A stretch of DNA of 64,000 nucleotides from Kitasatospora sp. MAP5-34 (GTDB lineage: Bacteria; Actinomycetota; Actinomycetes; Streptomycetales; Streptomycetaceae): the NCBI RefSeq assembly GCF_029894335.1, contig NZ_JARXZC010000017.1, positions 1 to 64,000 of the forward strand, written 5' to 3'. Both the position numbers and the translations under genes were made by a program. This document shows positions 17,437 through 27,016 of this stretch, piece by piece (positions within the stretch are counted from its first letter, which is position 1; the number at the start of each line of letters is the position of its first letter). The notes under the pieces were generated by a model. It was not told the DNA's origin and did not search any database. It worked only from the letters and a program-made list of their open reading frames with translations.

Positions 17437-18330
17437 GTGAGTGCTGCGATGCGAAGCCGTACCCCTGACCGGCTCTGTGCCGAGGCCGTCGAACTCGCCC
17501 GTCAGGCAGCCGTCGAGGCGGTCGGCGCGGAGACCGTGGGGGCCCACCTCGGCGTCCAGGCCGACGGCGAACGGGTCGTCACCCACACCTTCGAGTGCTT
17601 GGACGCCGCCTACCGTGGCTGGCACTGGGCCGTGACGGTGGCTCGGGCAGCCCGCGCCAAGAACGTCACCCTGGACGAGACCGTGCTGCTGCCCGGCCCG
17701 GACGCCGTGCTGGCCCCGCAGTGGGTGCCGTGGAGCGAGCGGTTGCGGCCCGGCGACATGGGCCCCGGCGACCTGCTGCCGACGGACGCGGACGACCTGC
17801 GCCTGGAGCCCGGCTGGACGGGCGAGGACGAGCCCGCGCCGAACTCGGTGGCCGCACTGGCCGACGACGAGGACCTGGTCGTCACCGACCCGCACATCCA
17901 GCCCGCCCCCGCCCGCGCGCAGATCGGCGCGGTCGCGGAGGAGCTGGGCCTGGGCCGTCCCCGCGTGCTCTCCCGCCTCGGCCTGCACCTGGCGGCCGAC
18001 CGCTGGGAGACCGCGTACGGTCCGCAGACCCCGATGGCGCAGTCCGCGCCCGCGCACTGCAACAGCTGCGGCTTCCTGGTCCCGATCGGCGGCTCGCTCG
18101 GGCAGGCCTTCGGCGTCTGCGGCAACGAGTTCGGTCCGGCCGACGGCCAGGTCGTCTCGTTCGCGTACGGCTGCGGCGGGCACTCCGAGGCCGCCGTACT
18201 GCCGGCCCCGCCGGTCCCGTCCGAGCTGATCCTGGACGAGCTGGTGATCGAGCCGATGCAGCTCCACCCGGACCGCTCCAGCGGCTCCGTCGAGCCCGAC
18301 GCCCCGGCGGAGGAGCTCGGTCACAGCTGA
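17437..18330 (+). CDS. DUF3027 protein with zinc-ribbon-like C-terminus
   Basis: A 297-residue actinobacterial DUF3027 protein. The start is GTG 17437, with GGGAGAG ten bases upstream. The N-terminal part includes DRLCAEAVELARQAAVEAVG and the conserved AYRGWHWAVTVARA. The C-terminal part carries a cysteine pattern (AHCNSCGFLVPIGG, then GVCGNEFGP, then YGCGGH) that probably binds zinc. Family function is unknown; a nucleic-acid or regulatory role is possible from the zinc-ribbon pattern but not shown. It is followed by a palindromic repeat and the sacsin-like gene in the same direction. Confidence 0.85.
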   Translation: MSAAMRSRTPDRLCAEAVELARQAAVEAVGAETVGAHLGVQADGERVVTHTFECLDAAYRGWHWAVTVARAARAKNVTLDETVLLPGPDAVLAPQWVPWSERLRPGDMGPGDLLPTDADDLRLEPGWTGEDEPAPNSVAALADDEDLVVTDPHIQPAPARAQIGAVAEELGLGRPRVLSRLGLHLAADRWETAYGPQTPMAQSAPAHCNSCGFLVPIGGSLGQAFGVCGNEFGPADGQVVSFAYGCGGHSEAAVLPAPPVPSELILDELVIEPMQLHPDRSSGSVEPDAPAEELGHS

Positions 18331-18341
18331 GGTAACCACCC

Positions 18342-18413
18342 AGGGGCGCGGGGAACGGCGCGACCAGCCCGCTACGGAGGTGCGTGGTTGGCAGCGCAGT
18401 TCCTCGCGCCCCT
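18342..18413. repeat. dispersed palindromic element, copy 2
   Basis: Left arm AGGGGCGCGGGGAACGGCGC, right arm GCGCAGTTCCTCGCGCCCCT, between the DUF3027 and sacsin-like genes. Same family as the element at 13073; likely terminates or tunes read-through from DUF3027. Confidence 0.85.
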
Positions 18414-18511
18414 TTGGTTACCGCGTCCCGTTGGTCGGCCGCAGGCCCGCCGCAGGGGAGAATGCCCCCGTACGCACGGCAGGGTGGCAGACGGCGGAAG
18501 GTGGCAGCGCA

Positions 18512-21500
18512 GTGGAGCCTCGGATCATCGGCAGTGGCGCGGACGAGCAGGCCGCGGACCTCTTCGACACGGCCGGGCTGCGCCACCGGGTGCTGGACGC
18601 CTGGACGGCCGCTCCGGCGCGGTTCCGGGAGGACGCCAACGCCGAGGAGGAGCTCGCGCTCGGGGGTTACCGTGACCGGTTGATCGTCGAGCTGGCGCAG
18701 AACGCCGCCGACGCCGCCGCCCGGGCGGGCGCCGAACCCGGCAGGCTGCGGCTGACGCTGCGGGACGGGGTGCTGGCCGCCGCCAACACCGGGGCGCCGC
18801 TGGATGCCGCCGCCGTCGAGTCGCTCTCCACGCTGCGGGCCTCCTCCAAGCGCTCGGACGAGGCCCCCACGGTCGGCCGGTTCGGCGTCGGCTTCGCCGC
18901 CGTGCTGGCCGTCACCGACGAGCCCGCCGTGCTGAGTTCGCACGGCGGCGTCCGCTGGTCGCTCACCGAGGCGTACGCGCTGGCCGAGGCCCGCCCGGCC
19001 CTGGTCGAGGAGCTGCGCCGCCGCGAGGGCCATGTGCCGCTGCTGCGCCTGCCGTTCCCCGCCGAAGGGGCCGCGCCGGACGGTTACGACACCGTGGTGG
19101 TCCTCCCGCTGCGGGACACCGCTGCCGAGGACCTGACCCGCCGCCTGCTCGACGACATCGACGACGCGCTGCTGCTCACCCTGCCGGGCCTGGCCGAGGT
19201 CGTGGTGGAGACGCCCGACGGCGTCCGGGTGCTCACCCGCTCGGCCGACGACCAGGAGCCGAACGGGATCACCACCGTCACCCTGGCCGACGGCGCGGGA
19301 CAGACCGTCTGGCAGACCGTCACGCTCTCCGGCGTCACCGCGCCGGAGCTGCTCGCCGACCGCCCGACCGAGGAACGCGCCCGCCCGTACTGGACGGTGA
19401 CCTGGGCCGTCCCGGTCGGCGAGGGCGGCGCCCCGCAGCCGCTGCGCACCACCCCGGTCGTGCACGCCCCGACCCCGAGCGACGAACCCCTGGGCGTACC
19501 GGCCCTGTTGATCGCCGGGTACCCGCTCGACTCCACCCGCCGGCACGTCGCGCCGGGCCCGCTGACCGACTTCCTCACCGAGCGCGCCGCCGACGCCTAC
19601 GCGGACCTGCTGCGGGCCCGGGGCGGCGACCTCGGCTCGCTCGGGCTCGTCCCCGGGCGGCTCGGCCAGGGCGCGCTGGACAACGCGCTGCGCTCGGCGA
19701 TCCTGGACCGGCTGCCCGCCACGCCGTTCCTGCCGCACCCGGCCCCCGTCGAGGTGGGCACGCCGGCGCTGCGCCCGCGCGACGCCACCCTGCTGGAGGG
19801 CGCCGACCGCTCGGTGGTCGAGGCGCTCGCCCCGATCTTCCCCGGTCTGCTGCCGGCCGGTCTGGAGCGCCGCAGCGAGCTGCGGGTGCTCGAGGTCCGT
19901 CGCATCCCGCTCGCCGAGGTGGTGGACCAACTCGGCGGCCTGGAACGGGATCCGGCCTGGTGGCGGAACCTGTACGCGGCGTTGGCCGGTGCCGACCCGG
20001 AGTCGCTCGGCGCGCTGCCCGTCCCGCTCGCCGACGGCCGTACCGTCACCGGGCCGCGCCGCGTCCTGCTGCCCTCCGCCGACGGTGACTGGGCCGGGTT
20101 CGAGGGCTATCCCCAGTCGCTGGCCGAGGCGCTGGCGCTGCTCGACCTCCGGCTCGCCCACCCCGAGGCGTCCCACCCGCTGCTGGCCAAGCTCGGCGCC
20201 AACACCGCGACTCCGGCAGGGGTGTTGGACACCCCGGAGGTGCGGGCGGCGGTGGCCCGCTCGGTGGAGGTCGGCGAGGACGACTTCGACGCCGCCGTCG
20301 ATCTCGCGGATGCCGTGCTCTCCCTGGTGAAGGCCGCCGGGGCGAACCCGGGCGACCACCCGTGGCTGGCCCGGCTCGCGCTGCCGGACGACGAGGGCGA
20401 ACTCGCCCGGGCCGGTGAGCTGATCCTGCCCGACAGCCCGCTCGCCGCGCTGGCCCGGGAGGACGACGCCGGCTACGTGGACGAGGATCTGCTCGACCGC
20501 TGGGGCCCCGAAGTCCTCGCGGCTGCCGGGGTGTTGAGCAACTTCGTACTGGTCCGCGCCGAGGACGTGGTGCTCGACCCGGACGACCTGGAGCGGCTCG
20601 ACCCGACCGTCCCGGCCGACCGCGCGGCGGGCGGCCGGCCCACCGGCCTGCTCGACGAGGCCCCGGACGGCCTGGCCGACTGGTGCGAGGACGCCCTGGA
20701 GGCCCTGCACGCCGACGGGGGCGACTTCGGCGTACCGCCGGTCGCCGCCGAGCTGCTGGCCGTCCGTGACCTCGACCTGGTCGACGAGGATGCCTGGCCC
20801 GAGGCGCTCGCCCTGCTCTCCCGCCCGCCGTACCGGGACGCGGTGGTCAACCCCGTCCGCACCCTGCTGCCGAACGGCTCGTACGTCGATCTGCCGCCGT
20901 ACACTGCCTGGTGGCTGCGCGACCACCCCGTGCTGGACGGCCGCGAACCGGCCGGGCTGCGCGCGGCGGGCGCCGACCCGCTGCTGCGCGGCCTCTACGA
21001 CGAGGCCCGCACCACCCTGGACGAGACCTTCCTGCACGCGCTCGGCGTCCGCACCACGCTCGCCGCTCTGCTCGCCGAGCCGCACGGCCCGGACGAGGTG
21101 CTGGACCGGCTGGCCGACCCGGCCTCCGAGGTGACGCACCGCCAACTCCACGGTATCCACAGCCTGCTGGCGGCCGTACCGGCCGACCGGATCGAGTCGA
21201 TGGACGTCGTCCGGGCGCTCCCGCCGCTGGACGAGGAGTCCGGCCGCCGCCCCGACCGTACGGTGATCGTGGACGCCACGGCGGCGGTCGTCGCCGACGC
21301 CCCCGACCTGGTCGCGTTGCTGCACTCGCACCACCTGCTGCCTGTCGCACCGGAGTTGGCCGCCGCGCTGGCCGAGCGGCTGCACGTGTCGCTGGCCAGC
21401 GAGGTGGCCGGCGGCCGGGTGCTGTCGGAGGGCACGCTGCACCGGACCCCGGCCGTGGTACGGGAGTTGCTGCCCGGCTGCCCCGCCGCGTACGAGGAGC

Positions 21501-21802
21501 ACGAGGACCTGCTCGTGGTCGGCCCGGACGGCGAGGAGGCCGCCGTGGACTGGCGCTGGGACACCTCCGCCGCCACCCCGGAACTCCCGTACGACCCCGA
21601 GGATGCGGAAGCCACCGACGAGGACGACGAGTTCGAGATCCCGCCGGCCCCCGGCCTGCTGCACGCGGCCACCCCGGAGGGCCTGGCCGCCGGCCTCGCC
21701 TGGTCGGTGGGCCAGTGGCACCGCCGCTTCGAGATCCTGGCCGCCCTCGCCGAGCCCGACCGGGCCTACGAGTTGTTGGCGGCCCGCGACTTCGAGTCCT
21801 GA
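18512..21802 (+). CDS. sacsin-like HSP90-type ATPase protein
   Basis: A 1096-residue protein whose N-terminal 200 residues form a GHKL/HSP90-type ATPase: ELAQNAADAAARAG contains the metal-coordinating Asn, and VGRFGVGFAAVLAV the Gly-rich lid. This is the arrangement of the sacsin N-terminal ATPase family in actinobacteria. The remainder is a long alpha/beta region with acidic stretches (EDAEATDEDDEFEIPPA near the C-terminus) and no recognised domain. GTG 18512, preceded by GGAAGG, was chosen over upstream in-frame codons. It probably acts as a chaperone-like or DNA-related ATPase, but the role is unknown. Its last 37 bases overlap the convergent small membrane protein gene. Confidence 0.85.
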   Translation: MEPRIIGSGADEQAADLFDTAGLRHRVLDAWTAAPARFREDANAEEELALGGYRDRLIVELAQNAADAAARAGAEPGRLRLTLRDGVLAAANTGAPLDAAAVESLSTLRASSKRSDEAPTVGRFGVGFAAVLAVTDEPAVLSSHGGVRWSLTEAYALAEARPALVEELRRREGHVPLLRLPFPAEGAAPDGYDTVVVLPLRDTAAEDLTRRLLDDIDDALLLTLPGLAEVVVETPDGVRVLTRSADDQEPNGITTVTLADGAGQTVWQTVTLSGVTAPELLADRPTEERARPYWTVTWAVPVGEGGAPQPLRTTPVVHAPTPSDEPLGVPALLIAGYPLDSTRRHVAPGPLTDFLTERAADAYADLLRARGGDLGSLGLVPGRLGQGALDNALRSAILDRLPATPFLPHPAPVEVGTPALRPRDATLLEGADRSVVEALAPIFPGLLPAGLERRSELRVLEVRRIPLAEVVDQLGGLERDPAWWRNLYAALAGADPESLGALPVPLADGRTVTGPRRVLLPSADGDWAGFEGYPQSLAEALALLDLRLAHPEASHPLLAKLGANTATPAGVLDTPEVRAAVARSVEVGEDDFDAAVDLADAVLSLVKAAGANPGDHPWLARLALPDDEGELARAGELILPDSPLAALAREDDAGYVDEDLLDRWGPEVLAAAGVLSNFVLVRAEDVVLDPDDLERLDPTVPADRAAGGRPTGLLDEAPDGLADWCEDALEALHADGGDFGVPPVAAELLAVRDLDLVDEDAWPEALALLSRPPYRDAVVNPVRTLLPNGSYVDLPPYTAWWLRDHPVLDGREPAGLRAAGADPLLRGLYDEARTTLDETFLHALGVRTTLAALLAEPHGPDEVLDRLADPASEVTHRQLHGIHSLLAAVPADRIESMDVVRALPPLDEESGRRPDRTVIVDATAAVVADAPDLVALLHSHHLLPVAPELAAALAERLHVSLASEVAGGRVLSEGTLHRTPAVVRELLPGCPAAYEEHEDLLVVGPDGEEAAVDWRWDTSAATPELPYDPEDAEATDEDDEFEIPPAPGLLHAATPEGLAAGLAWSVGQWHRRFEILAALAEPDRAYELLAARDFES

Positions 21803-22059
21803 CGGTTCTTGAGGACCTTCAGGCGGGCGAGCTCCTGACCCAGCCGGGTCGCCTCCGAGGCTCGGAGTGCGCGGTACAGCCCGACCGTGCACCCGAGCCC
21901 GACCACCAGCCCGACCGTCAGCGCCACCTGCCGGTGCACCGGGCCCGGCAGCACCCCGGCCTTCGTCAGCCCGAGCAGCCCCAGCCACCCCAGGAACGCC
22001 GCCACCGACCCGCCGCAGAAGGCGGTGAACGCCTCCAACTCCCCACCCCGACGAGCCAT
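21766..22059 (-). CDS. small two-helix membrane protein
   Basis: A 97-residue protein with two hydrophobic segments, GGSVAAFLGWLGLLGLTKAGVL and VALTVGLVVGLGCTVGLYRAL, and a basic helical tail (ARLKVLKNRQDSKSRA). AGGGGG lies seven bases before the ATG. Its 3' end overlaps the 3' end of the sacsin-like gene, which could generate complementary transcripts. No function is known. Confidence 0.7.
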   Translation of the reverse strand: MARRGGELEAFTAFCGGSVAAFLGWLGLLGLTKAGVLPGPVHRQVALTVGLVVGLGCTVGLYRALRASEATRLGQELARLKVLKNRQDSKSRAANNS

Positions 22060-22161
22060 CTCCGAGCCCCCTACTCGTCCGCCACCTGTGACCGATTATC
22101 GCGGCTGCGCCACGGGTGTCCACCGGTGGACACGCACTCGATCAGCTGCTCCCGATCAGCT

Positions 22162-24714
22162 TTAGGCGGCCGGGTCTCGGCTGCCGGGCTCGCCCATCCC
22201 ACGGACGACCACCCGCCAGACCACCTCCAGCAGCAGCCCCGCCAGCACGGCGATCGCCACGCCCGTCAAGGGGTCCCGGAGGCCGACCAGTGAGAGCTGG
22301 AAGAAGTTCGACAGCCACGGGACGGTCAGCACCAGCGCGAACGCCCCGCACATCGTCCCGATCAGCGTCAGCCGCCACCAGGTGTACGGCCGGGCCACGA
22401 TCGCCAGCACCCAGATCGCCACCAGGAAGAGCGTCAGCGTCGCCACGCTGGTGTCGGCCTTGAGATCGGTCGCGTGGTCGGCCCGCGCCAGCATGTACGC
22501 CGTGAAGGTCGCCGTACCGGCGATCACCCCGCCCGGCACGGCCAGCCGCAGCACCCGCCGGACGAAGCCCGTCCGGGCCCGCTCGTTGTTCGGCGCGAGC
22601 GCCAGGAAGAACGCGGGGATGCCGATGGTCAGCGAGCTGAGCACCGTCGAGTGCCGGGGCAGGAACGGGTACGGCACCTGGGTGAAGACCACCAGCAGCG
22701 CCAGCAGTACCGAGTAGACCGTCTTCACCAGGAAGAGGGTGGCCACCCGCTCGATGTTGCCGATCACCCGGCGGCCCTCGGCCACCACCGAGGGCAGGGT
22801 GGCGAAACTGTCGTTCAGCAGCACGATCTGCGCCACCGCCCGGGTCGCCTCGCTGCCCGAGCCCATCGCCACGCCGATGTCCGCGTCCTTGAGCGCGAGT
22901 ACGTCGTTGACACCGTCGCCCGTCATCGCGACCGTGCGCCCGCGCGACTGCATGGCCCCGACCAGGTCGCGCTTCTGCTGCGGGGTGACCCGGCCGAAGA
23001 CGGTGGTGCGGTCGGCGGTGTCGGCGAGCGCCTCGGGGTCGGTCGGCAGCGTACGGGCGTCCAACGGGCGGTCGGCGCCGGGCAGGCCCAGGTGGGCGGC
23101 GACCGCGCCGACCGATACGGCGCTGTCGCCGGAGATCACCTTCGCCTCGACCCGCTGGCTCTCGAAGTAGCGCAGGGTCGCGGCGGCGTCCTCGCGCAGC
23201 CGCTGCCGCAGCACCACCAGGGCGAGCGGCTGCAGCCGGCCCGCCGGGTCGGGGTCGTCCAGCGGGACGGCCGTCCGGCCCAGCAGCAGCACCCGCAGGC
23301 CCTGCACGCCCAGCTCGTCCACCTCGGCCAGCGCGGGGTGCCCGGCGGGGAGCAGCACGTCGGGCGCGCCGAGCAGCCAGCTCGCCTCGGTGCCCTGCGG
23401 CTCCAGCAGCTGCACACCGCTCCACTTGCGGGCCGAGGAGAACGGCATCGCCTCCAGCACCCGCCACTCGCCGTCCGCTGTGCTGCTCGTGTCACCGAAG
23501 GCGTCGATCACGGCCTGCATGCTCGGGTTCGGGCGGGAGTCCGCGCCGCCCATCGCGCCGAGCGCCTGCTGGAGGAAGAGCCGGTCGGCGAGCAGGCGGC
23601 CCGCGAGCGGGGCGTCGGGGCGCAGGTGCCCGTCGGTGTCGGTGCGGTCGGCGTCGCCGGGTTCGCCGGGTTCGCTGCTGCTCAGCGGGCGCAGCTCGAC
23701 CAGGTCCATACCGCCCTCGGTCAGGGTGCCGGTCTTGTCCAGGCAGACGGTGTCCACCCGGGCCAGGCCCTCGATCGCGGGCAGCTCCTGCACCAGGCAC
23801 TGCTTACGGCCCAGCCGCACCACACCGATCGCGAACGCCACCGAGGTCAGCAGCACCAGCCCCTCCGGCACCATCGGCACGATGCCGGCCACCATCCGGC
23901 GGACCGCCTCGCGCCAGTCGTGCCCCTCCACCGCCAGTTGGCTGACGATCAGCCCGATCGCGGTCGGGATCAGCAGGTAGGTGATGAACTTCAGGATGCT
24001 GTCGATGCCGGTCCGCAGCTCCGACTTGACCAGGGTGAACCGGCTGGCCTCCTCGGCGAGCTGAGCCGCGTACGCCTCGCGGCCGACCTTGACCGCGGTG
24101 AACGCGCCCGCCCCGGCCACCACGAAGCTGCCGGACATCACCTCGTCGCCGAGCTGCTTGAGCACCGGGTCGGGCTCGCCGGTGAGCAGCGACTCGTCGA
24201 TCTCCAGGCCCTCGGCCTCGGTGACCCGGCCGTCCACGATCACCTTGTCGCCGATGCCCAGCAGCACGGTGTCGTCCAGCACGATCGTGCTCACCGAGAC
24301 CTGCTGGGCGGTGCCGTCCCGGCGGACCTGCGGCTTCGCCTCGCCGATCAGCGCGAGACTGTCGAGGGTCTTCTTGGCGCGCAGCTCCTGGACGATGCCG
24401 ATCGCCGTGTTGGCCACGATGACCAGGCCGAACAGCCCGTCCTGGAGCGGGCCGACCACCAGGATGATCGCGAACATCACGCCGATGATCGCGTTGAACC
24501 GGGTGAACACGTTGGCCCGGACGATCTCGCGCAGCGACCGGCTGGACCGGGCGGGTACGTCGTTCACCTGCCCGCGCGTCACCCGCTCGGCCACCTCGGC
24601 CGCCGTCAGCCCGCTGCGGCGCTCGGGGCCCAGCCCGCTGGAGTGCGCGCCGAGGGTGCTGCCGTCGGCCGTACCGGCGTCCGGGTCGGCGGTGTCTTCC
24701 GCGGGATGCGTCAT
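22162..24714 (-). CDS. cation-transporting P-type ATPase (CtpE-like)
   Basis: An 850-residue P-type ATPase. The phosphorylated Asp is residue 326 in CLDKTGTLTEGG. Other motifs are the actuator loop (ESLLTGEPDP), the membrane motif MVPEGLVLL, and the hinge MTGDGVNDVLALKDADIGVAMG. About ten membrane helices are visible. No N-terminal metal-binding CxxC domain is present. The overall form, with PEGL in helix M4, resembles the mycobacterial CtpE group, for which calcium uptake has been described; the ion here is inferred. It is followed by nothing on its strand for over 5 kb and preceded by a palindromic repeat and the DUF2530 gene. Confidence 0.92.
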   Translation of the reverse strand: MTHPAEDTADPDAGTADGSTLGAHSSGLGPERRSGLTAAEVAERVTRGQVNDVPARSSRSLREIVRANVFTRFNAIIGVMFAIILVVGPLQDGLFGLVIVANTAIGIVQELRAKKTLDSLALIGEAKPQVRRDGTAQQVSVSTIVLDDTVLLGIGDKVIVDGRVTEAEGLEIDESLLTGEPDPVLKQLGDEVMSGSFVVAGAGAFTAVKVGREAYAAQLAEEASRFTLVKSELRTGIDSILKFITYLLIPTAIGLIVSQLAVEGHDWREAVRRMVAGIVPMVPEGLVLLTSVAFAIGVVRLGRKQCLVQELPAIEGLARVDTVCLDKTGTLTEGGMDLVELRPLSSSEPGEPGDADRTDTDGHLRPDAPLAGRLLADRLFLQQALGAMGGADSRPNPSMQAVIDAFGDTSSTADGEWRVLEAMPFSSARKWSGVQLLEPQGTEASWLLGAPDVLLPAGHPALAEVDELGVQGLRVLLLGRTAVPLDDPDPAGRLQPLALVVLRQRLREDAAATLRYFESQRVEAKVISGDSAVSVGAVAAHLGLPGADRPLDARTLPTDPEALADTADRTTVFGRVTPQQKRDLVGAMQSRGRTVAMTGDGVNDVLALKDADIGVAMGSGSEATRAVAQIVLLNDSFATLPSVVAEGRRVIGNIERVATLFLVKTVYSVLLALLVVFTQVPYPFLPRHSTVLSSLTIGIPAFFLALAPNNERARTGFVRRVLRLAVPGGVIAGTATFTAYMLARADHATDLKADTSVATLTLFLVAIWVLAIVARPYTWWRLTLIGTMCGAFALVLTVPWLSNFFQLSLVGLRDPLTGVAIAVLAGLLLEVVWRVVVRGMGEPGSRDPAA

Positions 24715-24808
24715 GGCACCGACTCTAGGCGGGCGATTTGTCCGCTGCGCCCTACTTTGGTCCGATTCAGCTCAACCAAGTGGCGGGGGCAGGTTGGGCC
24801 GACCACAG

Positions 24809-24891
24809 AACAGGGGCGCGGGGAACTGCGCGAAACCGGAAGGCAACGGCCCGCACTCTTCGACTTCGCGCAGTCCCCACGCGCCCCTGTT
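24809..24891. repeat. dispersed palindromic element, copy 3
   Basis: AACAGGGGCGCGGGGAACTG at the left and the near-complement ending CGCGCCCCTGTT at the right, just after the DUF2530 stop and upstream of the P-type ATPase gene. The arms pair over more than 20 bases with few mismatches. Confidence 0.9.
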
Positions 24892-24905
24892 GCTTGCTCG
24901 GTTGC

Positions 24906-25160
24906 CTATTGCGAAGCAGCGTTGCGGCCACGCAGAATCGCGGCGCGACGGGCGCGGCAGTACCAGACGCCGATCAGGCCGAGTCCGAAGCCGGCCAGGC
25001 AGATCCAGGGCCAGTAGTGGTGGCCGTGCGCGGAGAGCGTGCTGTCGAAGGGCAGCAGCACGAGGAAGGCGACGAACCACAGCACCGTGCCGCCGCCGAC
25101 GATCGCGACGTCGTTCACCTCGAACGGCGGGGGAGAGGGTCGCAGCGGGGTCTTGGCCAT
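24906..25160 (-). CDS. DUF2530 small membrane protein
   Basis: An 84-residue protein starting MAKTPLRPSPPPFEVNDVAI, with two hydrophobic segments (GGGTVLWFVAFLVLLPF and PWICLAGFGLGLIGVWYC) and a basic tail (RARRAAILRGRN). This matches the actinobacterial DUF2530 family. The ATG at 25160 follows AGGACCC. A longer in-frame extension to 25364 lacks support. It is divergent from the purine permease gene; function is unknown. Confidence 0.85.
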   Translation of the reverse strand: MAKTPLRPSPPPFEVNDVAIVGGGTVLWFVAFLVLLPFDSTLSAHGHHYWPWICLAGFGLGLIGVWYCRARRAAILRGRNAASQ

Positions 25161-25330
25161 GGGTCCTAGCGTACGGGGGCAGCCGGGTGGGGATGGAGAG
25201 GCGGGGGAGGGTCGGGTGATCGGATGTGACCGTAATAGCCGCTGTCTACGCGCGAAGATGGCGCGTGCACGACGGAGGAACTCATACTTGGGATTCCGGT
25301 CAGCCTCGGCGTGCTGCCCTGAACCGCCTG

Positions 25331-25390
25331 CCATGACTGGCCATGATTGGCCGACATCTGCCATGACCAGCCATGACTTGCCAGGACGGC
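25331..25390 (+). promoter_or_regulatory. six-unit decamer array upstream of the purine permease
   Basis: Six contiguous 10-base units: CCATGACTGG, CCATGATTGG, CCGACATCTG, CCATGACCAG, CCATGACTTG, CCAGGACGGC. Four share CCATGA exactly. A 10-base period places each unit on the same face of the helix. The array lies 80-140 bases before the permease start. It looks like a cooperative protein-binding site; the protein is unknown. Confidence 0.6.
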
Positions 25391-25471
25391 GCGGTCGCTA
25401 CCGGAGACCCGGCCACCGTCGCTCCGGGTACCCCTCCTCCTCTCCGCCCCCACCCGATGAGGACCCCCCGT

Positions 25472-26935
25472 ATGTCTCCGCAGGCCCAGCCGACCGCAAC
25501 GTCGCCCGAGCCGTTCCAGGCCCCGTCGCAGCCCCCGGGCGGCCCGCTGGACCGTTACTTCAGGATCACCGAGCGTGGCTCCACGCCGGCCCGGGAGATC
25601 CGGGGTGGTGTCGCCACCTTCTTCACCATGGCGTACATCCTGGTGCTCAACCCGATCATCCTGGCGAGCGCCGCCGACATGAACGGGAGGCACCTGAGCA
25701 GCGCCCAGCTGGTCACCGCGACCGCCCTGACGGCCGGTCTCACCACCCTGCTGATGGGCGTGGTCGGCAACGTCCCGATCGGCCTGGCGGCCGGTCTCGG
25801 GGTCAACACCATCGTGGCCCTCCAGCTCGCCCCCAGGATGACCTGGCCCGATGCGATGGGCATGGTGGTGCTGGCAGGTTTCGCGATCATGGTCCTGGTC
25901 GCCACCGGCCTGCGCGAGCGGGTGATGAGCGCGGTGCCGCTCGGTCTGCGGAAGGCCATCGCGATCGGCATCGGCCTATTCATCTGCCTGGTCGGCCTGG
26001 TCGACTCGGGCTTCGTCACCCGGATCCCGGACGCCGCGCACACCACCGTCCCGCTCCAGCTGAGCATCGGCGGCCACCTGCACGGCTGGCCCGTCCTGGT
26101 CTTCATCCTCGGGCTGCTGCTCACGCTGATCCTGCTGATCCGCAAGGTCCCCGGCGCGATCCTGATCAGCATCGTGGTGATGACCTGCGTCGCCGTGGTG
26201 ATCGACCAGGCCTTCACCGTCCCGGCCGCCGCCTGGGGCCTCACCGTCCCGATCTGGCCCGGGAACCCCGTCTCCGCGCCCGACTTCGGGCTGGTCGGGC
26301 AGGTCAGTCTGTTCGGCGGATTCCAGCACGTCGGCGTCCTGACGGGCGTGCTGTTCGTCTTCACCGTGCTGATGTCCTGCTTCTTCGACGCGATGGGCAC
26401 CATCCTCGGCGTCGCGGACGAGGCCCACCTGCTCGACGAGAAGGGCGACCTGCCCGGCATGAACAGGGTCCTGATGGTCGACGGCATCGCCACCGCCGTC
26501 GGCGGCGCGACCTCCTCCTCCGCCAACACCTGCTTCGTCGAGTCCACGGCCGGCGTCGGCGAGGGCGCGCGCACCGGTCTCGCCAGTATCGTCACGGGCG
26601 CGCTCTTCCTGGTCGCCCTCTTCCTCACCCCGCTGGCGACCATGGTCCCGGCGCAGGCCGCCACTCCGGCCCTGGTCACCGTCGGCTTCCTGATCCTGGC
26701 GAACTCCATCATGGAGATCGACTGGACCGACTACACCATCGCGGTGCCGGCCTTCCTGACCATGGTGATGATGCCGTTCACCTACTCGATCACCAACGGC
26801 CTGGGCATCGGCTTCGTGACCTTCTGCGTGCTGCGCGTCGCGGCGGGCAGGGCCCGGACGGTGCCGATCGCGCTGTACGCGGTGGCGGTGGTGTTCGCCT
26901 TCTACTACCTGATGCCGGCGCTGGGTCTGCTCTGA
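25472..26935 (+). CDS. NCS2-family purine permease (AzgA-like)
   Basis: A 487-residue membrane protein with twelve or more hydrophobic segments. AzgA-type signatures are the opening REIRGGVATFFTMAYILVLNP, GLAAGLGVNTIVAL and SSSANTCFVESTAGVGEGAR. This branch typically imports hypoxanthine, guanine or adenine by proton symport; the exact purine is inferred. ATG 25472 is favoured because GAGGAC lies eight bases before it; ATG 25457 is an alternative. A decamer array sits upstream and a strong hairpin terminator follows. Confidence 0.93.
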   Translation: MSPQAQPTATSPEPFQAPSQPPGGPLDRYFRITERGSTPAREIRGGVATFFTMAYILVLNPIILASAADMNGRHLSSAQLVTATALTAGLTTLLMGVVGNVPIGLAAGLGVNTIVALQLAPRMTWPDAMGMVVLAGFAIMVLVATGLRERVMSAVPLGLRKAIAIGIGLFICLVGLVDSGFVTRIPDAAHTTVPLQLSIGGHLHGWPVLVFILGLLLTLILLIRKVPGAILISIVVMTCVAVVIDQAFTVPAAAWGLTVPIWPGNPVSAPDFGLVGQVSLFGGFQHVGVLTGVLFVFTVLMSCFFDAMGTILGVADEAHLLDEKGDLPGMNRVLMVDGIATAVGGATSSSANTCFVESTAGVGEGARTGLASIVTGALFLVALFLTPLATMVPAQAATPALVTVGFLILANSIMEIDWTDYTIAVPAFLTMVMMPFTYSITNGLGIGFVTFCVLRVAAGRARTVPIALYAVAVVFAFYYLMPALGLL

Positions 26936-26971
26936 TCCGGTCCTCTCCTTCCCGGCCGATACCGGCAGCAG

Positions 26972-27016
26972 ACGGGCGGGCCCGTGGCGGAAGCCACGGG
27001 CCCGCCCGTTTCTGTC
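26972..27016 (+). terminator. hairpin terminator after the purine permease gene
   Basis: A perfect 17-base inverted repeat (26972-26988 with 26993-27009), a GGAA loop and then a T-rich run (TTTCTGTCTTTC). Typical intrinsic terminator about 35 bases past the stop codon. Confidence 0.9.

Noticed and set aside
17882..22123. A 1413-residue minus-strand frame
   Set aside because: Composition is that of antisense to the sacsin-like gene in GC-rich DNA, with no family resemblance.
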